A stretch of 64,000 nt of DNA from Methylosinus sp. PW1 (GCF_000745215.1 NZ_JQNK01000004.1:2501-66500); one strand, 5' to 3'; counted from the stretch's first letter, positions 52,901-63,642 are shown. Translations and numbers: made by a program. Notes: a model not told the origin generated them from the letters alone.

Positions 52901-54124
52901 ATGACCCGCAATTTCTGGGTTTGGCTTCATCGTTGGGCAGGCCTCGCCATGGCGGGCTTTCTCGTCATCGTCGGACTTACCGGAAGCCTGCTCGCATTCT
53001 GGCTCGAGCTCAATCACTGGCTGACGCCGGAGATGTATCCGGGCGAGCGGCCCGGTATCGCGCTCGACGCCGCGACGCTCGCGCATCGCGCCGAGGCCAT
53101 CGTGCCTCGAGCGCGAACGACCACGGTCTATCTCGGCTATCCAGGCTCGGTCATGATCGGCATGGAGCCGCGCGAGGGCGCCGCGCCGCTCGACTTCGAC
53201 TACATCCATCTCGATCCCATCGACGGCCGCGAACGAGGACGGGCAAGCTGGTCCGGGCTGCCGAAGGCGAAGAACGATATCATGCCCTTCGTCTACGCCC
53301 TGCACATGCATCTTGCGATCAGCGGCGTCGGCGACTGGATTCTGGGCGTTGTCGCGCTGGTCTGGACGCTGGACTGCTTTGTCGGCTTCTACCTGACTTT
53401 TCCCACGCCGACCGACCGGGCGCGCAAAGGATTTCTCGCGCGATGGCGGCCGGCGTGGCTCGTCAAATGGCGGGGCTCCGCCTACCGTGTCAATTTCGAT
53501 CTTCACCGCGCATGTGGGCTCTGGCTCTGGGCGATGCTGCTGATCTTCGCTTGGTCCAGCGTCTATATGGATCTCAATTCGGTTTACACGCGCGTGACGC
53601 AGCTCGTGCTCGACTACGAGAAGCCGATCCGCGGACATGGCGACCATGGGCGGCCGGGGACCTCAGGGCGAGAGCCGATGTCCTGGGAAAAGGCGCAGGC
53701 GACCGGAGAGAGCCTGATGGCGGTCGAGGCCGGAAAGCGCGGGCTGACGATCGAGCGAGTTCTCGCGCTCTATCTTTCGAGGGGCCTCGGCGGCTGGGAA
53801 TACCGCGTGCGTTCCTCCGCCGACATCGGCGACCGCTATGGATCGACATCCGTCTACTTCGACGCCTTCGACGGAAAATTGGGCGGCGTCAAAATCCCGA
53901 CGGGAGAGCGGAGCGGGATGACCGTGACCACCTGGCTCATACAGCTTCATACCGCAAATCTGTTCGGCGTTACTTATAAGGTTTTTGTCTGCATCCTGGG
54001 CGTTGTCATAGCGATACTGTCCGGCACGGGCGTCTACATTTGGTCGCGGAAGCGGCGCGCACGGCGTCGCCACACGGCGGAACGAGCGGTTCCGGGCGCG
54101 CTCGCGCAGGAGACCCTTGGTTGA
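52901..54124 (+). CDS. PepSY-domain membrane protein (PiuB-like), probable ferric-siderophore reductase
   Basis: This 407-residue protein has four main helices (about 11-35, 145-168, 205-224, 368-390) and two periplasmic PepSY-type parts. Histidines at membrane edges (WLHRW, ALHMHLAI, FDLHRACGLW, IQLHTANLF) could bind haem. Start at 52901 with GGAGG 7 bp upstream. It lies 115 bp after the receptor and ends before a perfect hairpin. It is shorter than and only distantly similar to the 554-residue PepSY protein of the NRPS locus. Confidence 0.85.
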   Translation: MTRNFWVWLHRWAGLAMAGFLVIVGLTGSLLAFWLELNHWLTPEMYPGERPGIALDAATLAHRAEAIVPRARTTTVYLGYPGSVMIGMEPREGAAPLDFDYIHLDPIDGRERGRASWSGLPKAKNDIMPFVYALHMHLAISGVGDWILGVVALVWTLDCFVGFYLTFPTPTDRARKGFLARWRPAWLVKWRGSAYRVNFDLHRACGLWLWAMLLIFAWSSVYMDLNSVYTRVTQLVLDYEKPIRGHGDHGRPGTSGREPMSWEKAQATGESLMAVEAGKRGLTIERVLALYLSRGLGGWEYRVRSSADIGDRYGSTSVYFDAFDGKLGGVKIPTGERSGMTVTTWLIQLHTANLFGVTYKVFVCILGVVIAILSGTGVYIWSRKRRARRRHTAERAVPGALAQETLG

Positions 54125-54216
54125 GCCGGCTTTTATGCGCCCCTCGCAAAATCGATATGGAACTGCTCCGCCGCAGAATTTCGGATCGCATCGCAAATTT
54201 TGTCTACGGAGCGACA

Positions 54217-54259
54217 CGAGAATGACGTGGCTCTCGCCGCGTGAGCCACGTCATTCTCG
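54217..54259. terminator. Bidirectional terminator-like hairpin, 17-bp perfect stem
   Basis: The arms CGAGAATGACGTGGCTC (54217-54233) and its exact complement (54243-54259) enclose nine bases. It lies between the convergent PepSY and ABC ATPase genes and overlaps the last codons of the ATPase gene. It has no T-run, but its length and place fit transcript termination from both sides. Confidence 0.65.
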
Positions 54260-55072
54260 CACGCTCATCGCGTTCTCAAACGAAAATTTGCGACAAAGCC
54301 CTGCGCCTTCCGCCAGCAAATAATCCAATATCTGCTCCTCGAGCTCGGCGACCTCGACGGCGCCGCGCCGACGCGGGCGCGGCAGGTCGACGGCGATGTC
54401 CCGCGAGATCGCGCCATTCTCGATGATCACGATGCGGTCGGCGAGCGCGACCGCCTCGGCGACGTCATGCGTCACCAGCAGAGCGGTGAAGCCGTCGCGT
54501 AGCCACGCCGTCTCCAGCAGTCGCTGCATCTCGACGCGCGTGAGAGCGTCGAGCGCGCCGAGCGGCTCATCGAAGGCCAACAGCCGAGGACGGCTGACGA
54601 GCGCGCGCGCGAAAGCGACGCGCTGCTTCTGTCCGCCGGAGAGCGTCGACGGCCAATCCTTCGCGCGATCTTCCAGGCCGACGGAGCGCAGCGCCTCGAG
54701 CGCCTGCTCGCGGCCGTTCGCGCCGCCGCGGCGCTCGCCGAGCCCGACTTCGACATTGGCGAGCACGCGCGCCCAAGGCAGCAGACGCGGCTCCTGGAAC
54801 ATCACCCGGACAATGTCGCGCGCTGGCGAGGCCGCATGCTCTCCGAACGAGACGGCGCCGCGGGTCTTCTCGTCGAGGCCGGCGACGAGGCGCAGCAGCG
54901 TGCTCTTTCCGCAACCGCTGCGTCCGACGATCGCCAAGAACTGGCCGGCCGGAACGTCGAGGTCGAGCCCGTTCAGCACGCGCTTGGAGCCGAAGGACTT
55001 GTCGAGGCTGCGCGCTCTCAGCGACACTCCAGGCGGAAGCCGCGCATCGATCGCCGTTTGCATGATCGTCAT
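54251..55072 (-). CDS. ssuB: Alkanesulfonate ABC transporter ATPase (SsuB)
   Basis: This 273-residue ATPase has Walker [10 protein letters not shown], signature LSGGQKQR, Walker [13 protein letters not shown] and VTHDVAEAV. Start at 55072, overlapping the permease stop by 4 bp. Last gene of an ssuADCB-type operon. The C-terminal tail (about 30 residues, ending AMSVRE) is encoded across the hairpin shared with the convergent gene. Confidence 0.92.
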   Translation of the reverse strand: MTIMQTAIDARLPPGVSLRARSLDKSFGSKRVLNGLDLDVPAGQFLAIVGRSGCGKSTLLRLVAGLDEKTRGAVSFGEHAASPARDIVRVMFQEPRLLPWARVLANVEVGLGERRGGANGREQALEALRSVGLEDRAKDWPSTLSGGQKQRVAFARALVSRPRLLAFDEPLGALDALTRVEMQRLLETAWLRDGFTALLVTHDVAEAVALADRIVIIENGAISRDIAVDLPRPRRRGAVEVAELEEQILDYLLAEGAGLCRKFSFENAMSVRE

Positions 55073-55938
55073 GGCGCATCCCCTCGCTCGCGCTGAAAGG
55101 CGGGATGCCAGGAAAGACAGACACGCTCGAGGGCTCGCGCGACGGAATCGGCGAGCTTGCCGAGCAAGGCGTAGATCAGAATCGATAGCACGACCACATC
55201 GACCTGCATGAACTCGCGCGCCTGCATGGCCATATAGCCGAGCCCCGATTGCGCGGCGATGGTCTCGGCGACGATGAGCGTCAGCCACATGACGCCGAGC
55301 GCATAGCGCAGCCCGACGAAGATCGACGGCAGAGCGCCCGGCAACACCACCAGTCGAAACAGCTCGCGACGCGGCATGCCGTAGCTGCGCGCCATTTCGA
55401 CGAGCTGTGGATCGACGGAGCGAACGCCGTGCAGCGTGTTGACGTAGATCGGAAAGAACACGCCGATCGAGACGAGGAAGAGCTTCGCCTCCTCGTCGAT
55501 GCCGAGCCAGAGGATGACGAGCGGGATCAGCGCGAGATGCGGAATATTGCGCGCCATCTGCAGAGTCGAGTCGGCGAGGACTTCGCTGATTTTGGAGACG
55601 CCATTGGCCAAGCCGAAAATAAAGCCGATTGCCCCGCCGATCGCGAGGCCGCCGATCGCCCGCAGAAAGCTCACGCCGAGATTGCGCGGCAGCTCCCCTG
55701 TGAGCGTCAGTCGCCAGGCGGCGTCAATGACGGCGAGCGGCGAAGGCAGCAGCGTGGACGGCGTGAGCTCCAGGACGCAGACAGTCTGCCAGATCGCGAC
55801 GATCGAGAGCGGAACGATCCAGGCCGCCGCCCTCGACTCGAGGATCGCCCTCCAGCGAATGCGCCTCGAAACGCCGCGGCGGACGGCGCCGCCGACGGAG
55901 ATCAGCGCTTCCTGCGGATTGGTCATCGCGCGCTTCAT
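55069..55938 (-). CDS. ssuC: Alkanesulfonate ABC transporter permease (SsuC)
   Basis: This 289-residue permease has six or so helices and the EAA loop ([23 protein letters not shown]). The start overlaps the monooxygenase stop by 4 bp (ATGA), the usual coupling in this operon. Motifs such as [15 protein letters not shown] near the C-terminus are typical of SsuC. Confidence 0.93.
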   Translation of the reverse strand: MKRAMTNPQEALISVGGAVRRGVSRRIRWRAILESRAAAWIVPLSIVAIWQTVCVLELTPSTLLPSPLAVIDAAWRLTLTGELPRNLGVSFLRAIGGLAIGGAIGFIFGLANGVSKISEVLADSTLQMARNIPHLALIPLVILWLGIDEEAKLFLVSIGVFFPIYVNTLHGVRSVDPQLVEMARSYGMPRRELFRLVVLPGALPSIFVGLRYALGVMWLTLIVAETIAAQSGLGYMAMQAREFMQVDVVVLSILIYALLGKLADSVARALERVCLSWHPAFQRERGDAP

Positions 55939-57083
55939 TCCGCGGCGGCGCGCGGCGGCGCGCCGGAGCCGACGCCATATTCGCCGACCGCGGTGCCATG
56001 CGACAATTTGCGCCCGGTTTCGATTCCGAGGATCGGAAACAGCAGCTCGGCGACCTTATAGGCTTCTTCCAGATGCGGATAGCCGGAGGCGATCACCGTG
56101 TCGACGCCGAGCGCCTGATATTCACGCAGGCGCGCGGCGACCGTCTCGGGATCGCCGACCAGCGCCGTGCCCGCGCCGCGCCGCACGAGACCGACGCCCG
56201 CCCAGAGATTCGGAGAAATCTCGAGCCGGTCGCGCCTGCCGCCATGCAGCGCGCTCATTCGCTTTTGGCCGACGGAGTCCGATTCGAGCTCGAACTTGCG
56301 CTGGGCGGCGGCGATCGCGTCATCCGAAAGATGGGCGATGAGCCTGTCGGCGGCCTCCCAAGCCTCGCGCGCCGTCTCGCGCACGATGATGTGGATGCGC
56401 AGCCCGAATTTCAGCTTCCGCCCGTGCGTCGCCGCGCGCTTTCTCGCCGCGTCGATCTTCTCGGCGACCTCGGCCGGCGGCTCGCCCCAAGTCAGATAGA
56501 CGTCGGCATGTTCCCCGGCCACGTCGAGCCCGGCGTCGGACGAGCCGCCGAACCAGATCGGCAAAGGCTTCTGCACGGTCGGAAACAGCAGCCGCGCGCC
56601 CTCGACGCGAATATGCTCGCCGGCGAAATCGACCGTTTCGCCGTCCAGCAGCCTGCGGAACACAGTGAGAAATTCGGCGGCGTGCGCATAGCGTTGGTCG
56701 TGCGAGAGAAAAATTCCGTCGCCGGCGAGCTCCACCGGATCGCCCCCGGAGACGACATTGACGAGGCAGCGCCCCTCGCTGATGCGATCGAGCGCCGCGG
56801 TCTGGCGCGCCCAATGGGTGGGCGTCGCGAGCCCCGGCCGCAGCGCTACGAGAAAGCGCAGCCGCTTGGTGTGCGTGGCGAGCGCCGCGGCGGTGATCCA
56901 CGGATCCTCGCAATGGCTGCCGACCGGCACGAGCGCGCCGGCGAATCCCAGACGATCGGCGGCTTGCGCGATCTCCTTCATATAATCGAACTCGGCGTAG
57001 CGAATGCCCTTGTCCGAGCCGAGATAGGAGCCGTCTCCGCTGACGGGGATGAACCAGAACATATCGAGAGGTCTGTCGGTCAT
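55935..57083 (-). CDS. ssuD: FMNH2-dependent alkanesulfonate monooxygenase (SsuD)
   Basis: This 382-residue enzyme belongs to the bacterial luciferase family. It cleaves C1-C10 alkanesulfonates to aldehyde and sulfite with FMNH2 and O2. Recognisable parts are [15 protein letters not shown] at the start, [11 protein letters not shown] (Cys of the active-site region), [10 protein letters not shown], the [19 protein letters not shown] block, [12 protein letters not shown] and the mobile-loop region [12 protein letters not shown]. Start ATG at 57083. The FMN reductase SsuE normally paired with it is not encoded in the window. Confidence 0.95.
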   Translation of the reverse strand: MTDRPLDMFWFIPVSGDGSYLGSDKGIRYAEFDYMKEIAQAADRLGFAGALVPVGSHCEDPWITAAALATHTKRLRFLVALRPGLATPTHWARQTAALDRISEGRCLVNVVSGGDPVELAGDGIFLSHDQRYAHAAEFLTVFRRLLDGETVDFAGEHIRVEGARLLFPTVQKPLPIWFGGSSDAGLDVAGEHADVYLTWGEPPAEVAEKIDAARKRAATHGRKLKFGLRIHIIVRETAREAWEAADRLIAHLSDDAIAAAQRKFELESDSVGQKRMSALHGGRRDRLEISPNLWAGVGLVRRGAGTALVGDPETVAARLREYQALGVDTVIASGYPHLEEAYKVAELLFPILGIETGRKLSHGTAVGEYGVGSGAPPRAAAE

Positions 57084-57094
57084 GACGCGTTCTT

Positions 57095-58063
57095 TCAGCC
57101 GGCCGGCCGGCGTTTCCAGACGATATCGCGAATATCGACTCGCGCCGGGATCAGTCCGAGACGAAGAAAGCGATCTGCGACTCGCTGCTGCCGGGCGATA
57201 ATGGCGTCGTCGAGCGAGACGAGCGCAAATTCGGCCCGATCGACCGATTTGCGCTGCGCCGCGAGCGGCACGCCGCTCGCCTCGGCGTAGAGGGCGGCGA
57301 CTTCGTCGCGATGCACGACCGCCCATTCGGCGGCTCTCGCAATCTCGTCGTTAATGTCGTCGACGATCGCGGGATATCGTGCGGCGAAGTCGGCGTTGGC
57401 GAGAAAAAAGCTGCTCTGAGTGACGGCGTCCGAGTCGATCTCGAGCTGGCGAGCGTCGGCGTTCAGCTCGGCGATCGCGAGATAAGGGTCCCAGATCGAC
57501 CAAGCGTCGATCGCGCCCCGCGTGAAAGCCGCAGCGGCGTCCGCCGGCGCGAGATAGACAGGCGAGACGCTCTCCCATTCGAGACCAGCGCTTTCGAGCG
57601 TTGCGATCAGCAGATTATGTGCGCTGGAGGCCTTGGCGACGCCTATCCTCTTTCCTTTCAGATCGGCGACGTGCTCGATTGCCGAGCGACGCGGCGCGAT
57701 GACGCCCTGACCATAAGCTTTCGCGGGAATAGCCGCCGCATAGACCAGCCGCCCATGCGCAGCTTGCGCAAACACGGGAGGAGCATCGCCCGTATAGCCA
57801 TAATCGATGGCGCCGGCGCCGAGCGCCTCCAGCATGGGCGGCCCAAAGGCGAATTCGACCCATTTGACGGCGACGCCTCTCGATTCGAACCGCCTCTCCA
57901 ATAGCTTCAGTGCTTTGGCAACAAGGAGCACGCTAAATTTCTGATAGCCGATCACGAGCGTCTTCGGCTGTTCGGCCGTCGCCGCCGTGAGAGAGCTGGG
58001 AGCGACAACGGTGGCGGCCGCTGCGAAGAGAACGGCCCGGCGATTGAAAAACGGCCGTTCCAT
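57095..58063 (-). CDS. ssuA: Alkanesulfonate ABC transporter substrate-binding protein (SsuA)
   Basis: This 322-residue protein has an N-terminal export signal ([22 protein letters not shown]; the RR pair would also suit Tat). The aliphatic sulfonate-binding fold follows: [70 protein letters not shown]. Start at 58063 preceded by GAGG. First gene of the leftward ssuADCB operon, 11 bp before ssuD. Confidence 0.94.
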   Translation of the reverse strand: MERPFFNRRAVLFAAAATVVAPSSLTAATAEQPKTLVIGYQKFSVLLVAKALKLLERRFESRGVAVKWVEFAFGPPMLEALGAGAIDYGYTGDAPPVFAQAAHGRLVYAAAIPAKAYGQGVIAPRRSAIEHVADLKGKRIGVAKASSAHNLLIATLESAGLEWESVSPVYLAPADAAAAFTRGAIDAWSIWDPYLAIAELNADARQLEIDSDAVTQSSFFLANADFAARYPAIVDDINDEIARAAEWAVVHRDEVAALYAEASGVPLAAQRKSVDRAEFALVSLDDAIIARQQRVADRFLRLGLIPARVDIRDIVWKRRPAG

Positions 58064-59085
58064 CACGACCTCTGAGACAATCGAGCAAAACGATCCGATC
58101 GTCGCCGGATTCTTCGAACTGGCGACCACCTCCGCTCGTCACGGAATTCGGACGGTGGGAACATGCCGCTCTCCTCATCAGGGCGCTCTACAAGGTCGCG
58201 GCCCGCGCTCGACGCACAATCACTTTAGCATACCGATATTATCAACTATTACCATTCGATGCAATGAATAGCGGCGACAGCCCGAATGGGCAGCCCTCGC
58301 GAACCGCTATGAAGATATTCAGAGCCAATGGCGATGCCCCGATCTCGTGCCGCCGCTCACATTCGGCCTATCATTAATGCTATTTTCATAGTATGAATAT
58401 GCCTCACCGGTGAAGGCAAATTACGCCTGTCCCAGGGGATCGGCTCGAAGCGAAAGCGCCGACCTGCGGACCGGGAACTCGCTGGAGGACCCTCGACGAC
58501 TTCGCCCAGCAATGCCAGCACCGCCGAAATGTCTGGTCAATCGCGGCTACAACTACGATCGCCTACTCGGAAACATCTTCGCGGGTGATGGATTGCGTGT
58601 GAGGGCTTTCACTTATCTGACCGCTGCTTGGTTTCGACGAGGCAGCGCTCGCCCATCGCATTCGACCAGTCAATATTCGCAACCGAACTATGTGATGCGT
58701 GACGCTCGACGCCGGCGTCGGCCTGAAAACAGGTGAAAACGAAGGCAGCCTGCCTTGGGCGAGAATCCCTTCGACAACCGCTCCTGAAGGAGCCTTCGGT
58801 TGGGATCCGCATCGCCGCGAGGCTGCGTCGGGGATCGACGCCGATCGCGACGGGCCGAAACTCCACGCTGGCGCGCAAGCCGATCGGCTCCAGAGCGGTG
58901 ACCGTAAAAGCGAGCGCGGGCCGCGTCCCGCGATGTCATGGCTCACGGATCGTAGGGTCATCCTCTGGTCGGTCGTTACGACGGCTCCAAGATCACTGTG
59001 TATAAGCAATCCCCGATCGGCGTCGAGGCCACAAGAGTATGGAGAAACATTCAACGGCTTGATCTCGCCATCAACACGAATTCCA
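58064..59085. other. 1-kb region without a recognised gene
   Basis: The part next to ssuA (58200-58410) is AT-richer, with TTATCAACTATTACC-like and CTATTTTCATAGTATG sequences, and probably contains the ssu promoter. From 58410 to 59085 several frames are open on both strands, but none shows a recognisable domain, consistent start or continuous similarity. It may be a decayed gene. Confidence 0.4.
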
Positions 59086-60204
59086 TCAGACAACAGCCCA
59101 AGCCCTGTATCGACCGCGTCCAGTCAGCTCGCGAAGGTTCGACGAGAGCTCGCCGATCATCGTGGTGGCGGCTTGTTGAGAGACCCGAAGCTCCTTGGCG
59201 GCGAAAGGGACGGTGACGATCGGCGAAGCCAGACACAAATCGACGAGCTGCGGCATCCTCGAATTCGTTCTTCGGCCTTTGCATTTTCTGAGCAGGAGCT
59301 CGCGCGCGAGCGTCAATCTGTCGAGTTCCTTCGAGTCCGCCTTCGCCATCGATTCGATCGCACATGCGAATGCGTTCAATCGAGTTTCCAAATCATCCCG
59401 GCCGACTCGACGATATTTGGCCTGTCGAAATCCCGAATGCAGCGCGGTGAGATGATGTCGGGTCTTTCCACGGCAACGGAGCAAGGCCGCGGCGAGCAAG
59501 GGGCCGAGCCAAGCGCTGCGCTGTAGCGGCTCGAGCTCCTCCCAAGCATCGAGCGCGACGCTCGCCGCCATCAAAGGCGGAAGGTTCTGGGTGCGACCCA
59601 GACGCTCGCGCCACTCCGCGAGACGGGCCTCATCGTCCCAATCTTCGTCGTACACCAAACCAGAATCGTCCCGCTTCAGCGGAGCCGGCTCGCTTCGCGC
59701 TATTACACGTGACGTTCGCGCCAACAATGCATCGATCTCGTCGAACTCTCCTGTAAGGATCGTCTCGCTGTCCTCCTCATTCAACTCCCCATCCGCCGCG
59801 TCTTCATCCATGGCGCCCGAACCAGTGGTTGGCTCGGGCGCCGCATCGTGCGATCTCCCTGCGCCACGCAGACTGGCGAGGCCATCGGTCGTCAGCGCCC
59901 ATGCCGGTTCACGATCGGCAATGCGACGGCGCGTCAGCAGAACGGCATGGGCTCGCACGAGCTCATGCGTCGGCGTGCGCACATCCGTTCCGGCGTCATG
60001 AAGCACGAGGTCTTCGAGCTGCACGAATTCACCCGCGCGCCACAAGGCGGCGCAGGCGTCGTGGAAATGCGCGCGAAGAACGAACGCCTCGGCGACGGGA
60101 CTGGAGCGAAGCCGCTCGTCGAAACGCGCGAGGGCGTCCGACGCGCTCTCGAAGGGCGCTTGCAGAAGCTCGAATGAAACCGAGCCGGGAAGATTTAATC
60201 CCAT
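59086..60204 (-). CDS. RHE_PE00001 family protein (DUF1612 with HTH)
   Basis: This 372-residue protein has an N-terminal part (about 10-110) rich in family hallmarks: LRSSPVAEAFVLRAHFHDACAAL, LEDLVLHDAG, DVRTPTHELVRAHAVL and RRRIADREPAWALT. A long acidic middle segment (about 125-200) and DWDDEARLAEWRERLGRTQNLPPL follow. A C-terminal HTH-like region reads TVPFAAKELRVSQQAATTMI. Such proteins are abundant on rhizobial plasmids and their function is unknown; DNA binding is suggested by the HTH. It supports a plasmid or island origin of this segment. Confidence 0.8.
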   Translation of the reverse strand: MGLNLPGSVSFELLQAPFESASDALARFDERLRSSPVAEAFVLRAHFHDACAALWRAGEFVQLEDLVLHDAGTDVRTPTHELVRAHAVLLTRRRIADREPAWALTTDGLASLRGAGRSHDAAPEPTTGSGAMDEDAADGELNEEDSETILTGEFDEIDALLARTSRVIARSEPAPLKRDDSGLVYDEDWDDEARLAEWRERLGRTQNLPPLMAASVALDAWEELEPLQRSAWLGPLLAAALLRCRGKTRHHLTALHSGFRQAKYRRVGRDDLETRLNAFACAIESMAKADSKELDRLTLARELLLRKCKGRRTNSRMPQLVDLCLASPIVTVPFAAKELRVSQQAATTMIGELSSNLRELTGRGRYRAWAVV

Positions 60205-60530
60205 TTTAATTCCGTGCGAATCAAGACATTTAGCAAGTTATCTCGAATTTTACTTGAGTGATAGACGATACTTTTTTCTCATTCACCGACCGGATCGAAA
60301 TGCGTCGTCGGGGCAGCCGAAAGCAAGCCTCGGAACGGCTCCGACGGCGATCTTTGGCCCGCAAATCGACGAAGAGGGCTGCTTTTTGGGCCTTTTTCCT
60401 GCTCGCTCCTTTGTGGCGGCGCCGAACCTCGGCCATCGGATGCGCATCCAAACGACCAGTTTATGGTATTAATCGTAATTGAAATTTTGCCCATTGATCA
60501 CATCATCGGCGATATGATATTCTCGGTGCA
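60205..60530. other. Intergenic region between DUF1612 gene and PIN toxin gene
   Basis: AT-rich at both ends: 60185-60270 should hold the leftward promoter of the DUF1612 gene, and 60465-60525 (TTATGGTATTAATCGTAATTG) the rightward promoter of the toxin-antitoxin pair. The GC-rich centre has small open frames without recognisable products. Confidence 0.4.
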
Positions 60531-60953
60531 ATGAGATTGGTTCTGGATACGAACGCCCTGATCGCAGCACTTCGAAGCCCAAGCGGAGCCTCCGCCGAGC
60601 TTCTCAAGCTCGCGCGTCGAGGACAGGTCCAGCTTTTGGCCAGCGCCGCCCTCGCGATCGAATATGAGGCCGTGTGTCAGCGTGACGAACACCGAAAAGC
60701 CGCCGGCCTGTCGACGAAAGAGGTCGGTCAGTTTCTCGATGCGATCATCGATTTGATCGAACCGGTCGAAATCTGGTTCCTTTGGCGGCCGCAATTGCGA
60801 GATCCGGGCGACGAGCTGGTGCTCGAGGCGGCCGTGAATGGGCGGGCTGCGACGATCGTTACGTTCAATTTGCGCGACTTCGGACTTGTGCGAGAGCGCT
60901 TTGGGATCGACGTTCTCACGCCGAGAGATACGCTGATGAGGATAGTGCGATGA
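60531..60953 (+). CDS. PIN-domain toxin (putative ribonuclease)
   Basis: This 140-residue PIN protein has the acidic active-site set: Asp6 in VLDTNALIAAL, Glu44/Glu46 in AIEYEAV, Asp94 in RDPGDELVLEAA and Asp116 in TFNLRDF. It should cut RNA when free of antitoxin. The antitoxin gene follows with a 4-bp ATGA overlap, so the toxin comes first, the reverse of the classic vapBC order. That order is usual for this PIN subgroup (COG1569-type) with HicB-like or RHH partners. Confidence 0.9.
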   Translation: MRLVLDTNALIAALRSPSGASAELLKLARRGQVQLLASAALAIEYEAVCQRDEHRKAAGLSTKEVGQFLDAIIDLIEPVEIWFLWRPQLRDPGDELVLEAAVNGRAATIVTFNLRDFGLVRERFGIDVLTPRDTLMRIVR

Positions 60954-61225
60954 AAACCAAAACTGCCGCTTATGCCCTTCGGCTCCCCGCTTCGATGAAG
61001 GCGGAAGCCGAAAAGATCGCCGCCGAGGATGGCACGAGCCTCAACCAGTTCGTCGCTTCGGCGGTGGCCGAAAAGGTTTCGGCGCTGCGCACGGCTCGCT
61101 ATTTCGCGGAAAAGAAAGGCCGGACCGATTGGAGCGCCTTCGACCAGATCATGCGCCGCGAGGGTGGCGAGCCGCCGGTCGCGGACGACGAGATTCCTGA
61201 AGCTTATCGAGCGGCTCGCAAATAG
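60950..61225 (+). CDS. Antitoxin of the PIN toxin (RHH/HicB-like)
   Basis: This 91-residue protein has an N-terminal ribbon-helix-helix: AYALRLPASMKAEAEKIAAEDGTSLNQFVASAVAEKV. The C-terminal half (KKGRTDWSAFDQIMRREGG) probably binds the PIN toxin. Start at 60950 overlaps the toxin stop. It ends 33 bp before the target duplication of the IS21 element, so the pair itself is intact. Confidence 0.87.
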   Translation: MKTKTAAYALRLPASMKAEAEKIAAEDGTSLNQFVASAVAEKVSALRTARYFAEKKGRTDWSAFDQIMRREGGEPPVADDEIPEAYRAARK

Positions 61226-61251
61226 TCCGTTGCTGATTTCGTCGGAAGGAG

Positions 61252-61258
61252 ACCAGGG
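61252..61258. repeat. Left target-site duplication of IS21 (ACCAGGG)
   Basis: ACCAGGG directly precedes the left element end and is repeated exactly after the right end (63755-63761). IS21 elements duplicate 4-8 bp on insertion. Confidence 0.85.
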
Positions 61259-61340
61259 TGTAGATTTCCGTCGAGATTTGACCCGGGATTTCCATTGAGA
61301 AGTGACCCGGGTTGAAGATGGCTTGCGGCTCAGTCGGTCG

Positions 61341-62123
61341 TCAAGTTTTGGTCTTTTCCTTTGCAGGTTTGTCCGCCTTCGCCGAGCTGTCCTTGAACCG
61401 GAAGCTGTCGTTTCCAGTTTCGAGGATATGGCAGCGGTGAGTGAGGCGATCGAGCAGAGCCGTCGTCATCTTGGCGTCCCCGAAGACGGCGGCCCATTCG
61501 CCGAAGCTCAGATTCGTCGTGATGATGACGCTGGTTCGCTCGTAGAGCTTGCTCAGCAGATGGAACAGCAACGCCCCGCCGGAGCCGCTGAACGGCAGGT
61601 AGCCGAGCTCATCGAGGATGACGAGATCGGAATGAACGAGCCGCGCCGCGACTTGGCCCGACTTGCCTTGGTGCTTTTCGGCTTCGAGCGCGTTTACGAG
61701 CTCGACGGTGGAGAAGAACCGCACACGCTTTCTGTGATGCTCGATCGCCTGGACGCCGATCGCTGTCGCCAGATGCGTCTTGCCCGTGCCAGGTCCCCCG
61801 ACCAGGACGGCGTTATGCGCATCCTCGAGGAACTCGCAGCGATGAAGCTGGCGCGCGAGCGCCTCGTTGACCTCACTGCTGGCGAAGTCGAAGCCGGCGA
61901 GATCGCGATAGTTCGGGAACCGCGCGGACTTGAGCTGGTAGGCGATCGATCTCACCTCCCGGTCGGCGGTTTCCGCCTTCAAGAGTTGCGACAGGATCGG
62001 CAGCGCGGCCTCGAAGGCCGGGGAGCCTTGCTCGGTCAGCTCGCTGACGGCTTGCGCCATGCCGTGCATTTTGAGACTGCGCAGCATGATGACGATGGCG
62101 CCGGCGGCGGGATTATGACGCAT
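61341..62123 (-). CDS. istB: IstB helper ATPase of IS21
   Basis: This 260-residue AAA+ protein has Walker [10 protein letters not shown], Walker [13 protein letters not shown], sensor region [11 protein letters not shown] and a C-terminal [17 protein letters not shown]. It helps IstA select and capture target DNA. The start at 62123 overlaps the istA stop region by 11 bp. The last residues are Lys-rich. Confidence 0.95.
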   Translation of the reverse strand: MRHNPAAGAIVIMLRSLKMHGMAQAVSELTEQGSPAFEAALPILSQLLKAETADREVRSIAYQLKSARFPNYRDLAGFDFASSEVNEALARQLHRCEFLEDAHNAVLVGGPGTGKTHLATAIGVQAIEHHRKRVRFFSTVELVNALEAEKHQGKSGQVAARLVHSDLVILDELGYLPFSGSGGALLFHLLSKLYERTSVIITTNLSFGEWAAVFGDAKMTTALLDRLTHRCHILETGNDSFRFKDSSAKADKPAKEKTKT

Positions 62124-63642
62124 GGCGCGCCTCCCGACCCTTGCGCAGCGCGTCGTAACGCTCGACATTGGCCTGCGGCTCGGTGGTGAGCGTCAGCGCG
62201 TTGGGCGGTTTCACGGGCGGCGCGTCGACCGGCTTGCCGTCCACCAAGCGATGCAACAGGTTCAAGATGTGCGTCTTGGTCGGCGCGCCGGCCTCCAGCG
62301 CCAATTGGACGGCGGTCAGCACGGCCTGCTCGTCGTGCTGTAGGACCAGAGCCAAAATCTCGACCATCTCACGGTCGCCTCCCGGCTTCTCGAGCATGCG
62401 CTGTTGCAGCGTCCGTAAGGCGACCGGCAGTTCCGCGAAGGGCGCGCCATTGCGCAGCGCGCCCGGCTTGCGCTGGATGACGGAGAGATAATGCCGCCAG
62501 TCGTAGACCGTCACGCTCTTGTCGTCATGCGACCGGGCGAAGACGCGGGCGTGCTCGCACACGATCTGCCCCTCGGCGGCGACGACGACGCGCTCAGGGT
62601 AGACCCGCACGCTGACGGGGCGATTGGCGAATGAAGCCGGCACGCTGTAGCGATTGCGGTCCAGATGGATCAGGCACGTCGGCGTGACCCGCTTGGTGTG
62701 TTCGACGAAGCCGTCGAATGGCCGCGGAGGCTGCATCAGTTGCGGAACCTCCTCGCGCCAAGCCTCCGCGATCGTCCCCGGCTGCGCGCTGTGCGGAATC
62801 TCGGCCCACAGCTCGCGGCATCGCGCCTCCAGCCAGTCGTTGAGCGCCGCCAGCGACGGAAAGCTCGGGATTGGCTGCCAGAGGCGATGACGAGCATCCT
62901 GAACGTTCTTCTCGATTTGCCCCTTTTCCCAGCCGGAGGCCGGATTGCAGAATGCGGCCTCGAACAGGAAGTGGCTGACCATCGCGGCGAAGCGGGCGTT
63001 GACCTGGCGTTCTTTGCCACGCCCGATCTTGTCGATCGCGGTGCGCATGTTGTCGTAGACGCCTCGCCGGGGCACGCCGCCCAGCACGCGGAAGGCGTGG
63101 TTGTGGGCGTCGAAGAGCATCTCATGCGTCTGCTGCGGGTAGGCGCGAAGGAAGAACGCACGGCTGTAGGAGAGCTTGAACTGGGCGACCTGCAACTTCG
63201 TCCGCTCGCCCGCGATGATCGCCCAATCCTCCGACCAGTCGAACTGGAACGCCTCGCCGGGCAGAAACGTCAGCGGCACGAACGCGCCGCGCCCGCAGGT
63301 CTGCTGCTCCCGATGCCGCGCCGCCTTCCACTCGCGCGCGAACGCCGCCACGCGATTGTAGGAGCCGTCGTAGCCGAGGGCGACCAGATCCGCGTGCAAC
63401 TGCTTGACCGTCCGCTTCTGCTTGCGCGATTTTGCGGCCTCCTGACGCAGCATGTGCGCCAGCTTGTCGGCGAACGGATCGAGCCGGCTCGGTCGATCGG
63501 GCGTGGCGAACCCCGGCTCCACGCTGTCCGAGCGCAGGTATTTGCGCACCGTATTGCGCGACAGCCCCGTGCGTCGCGCAATCTCCCGGATCGAAAACTC
63601 CTGCCGATATCGCCAGCGTCGGATGACGCTCAATAACTCCAT
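62113..63642 (-). CDS. istA: IstA transposase of IS21
   Basis: This 509-residue DDE transposase has an N-terminal HTH ([19 protein letters not shown]). The catalytic residues are in FQFDWSEDW (first Asp), [10 protein letters not shown] (second Asp) and [10 protein letters not shown] (Glu), and a C-terminal beta domain follows. ATG at 63642 has GGAG 8 bp upstream; a GTG at 63666 would add eight residues. No frameshift or stop is seen. Confidence 0.95.
   Translation of the reverse strand: MELLSVIRRWRYRQEFSIREIARRTGLSRNTVRKYLRSDSVEPGFATPDRPSRLDPFADKLAHMLRQEAAKSRKQKRTVKQLHADLVALGYDGSYNRVAAFAREWKAARHREQQTCGRGAFVPLTFLPGEAFQFDWSEDWAIIAGERTKLQVAQFKLSYSRAFFLRAYPQQTHEMLFDAHNHAFRVLGGVPRRGVYDNMRTAIDKIGRGKERQVNARFAAMVSHFLFEAAFCNPASGWEKGQIEKNVQDARHRLWQPIPSFPSLAALNDWLEARCRELWAEIPHSAQPGTIAEAWREEVPQLMQPPRPFDGFVEHTKRVTPTCLIHLDRNRYSVPASFANRPVSVRVYPERVVVAAEGQIVCEHARVFARSHDDKSVTVYDWRHYLSVIQRKPGALRNGAPFAELPVALRTLQQRMLEKPGGDREMVEILALVLQHDEQAVLTAVQLALEAGAPTKTHILNLLHRLVDGKPVDAPPVKPPNALTLTTEPQANVERYDALRKGREARHAS

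Noticed and set aside
58376..58400. CTATTTTCATAGTAT near 58382, similar to the CTATATTTATAGTAT site upstream of the siderophore operon
   Set aside because: The symmetry of the first site is not kept, and it lies about 320 bp from the ssuA start, so a common regulator is not supported.
60258..60482. Small open frame of 74 codons rich in Arg/Lys upstream of the PIN toxin
   Set aside because: No ribosome site, no family resemblance, overlapping alternatives in all frames.
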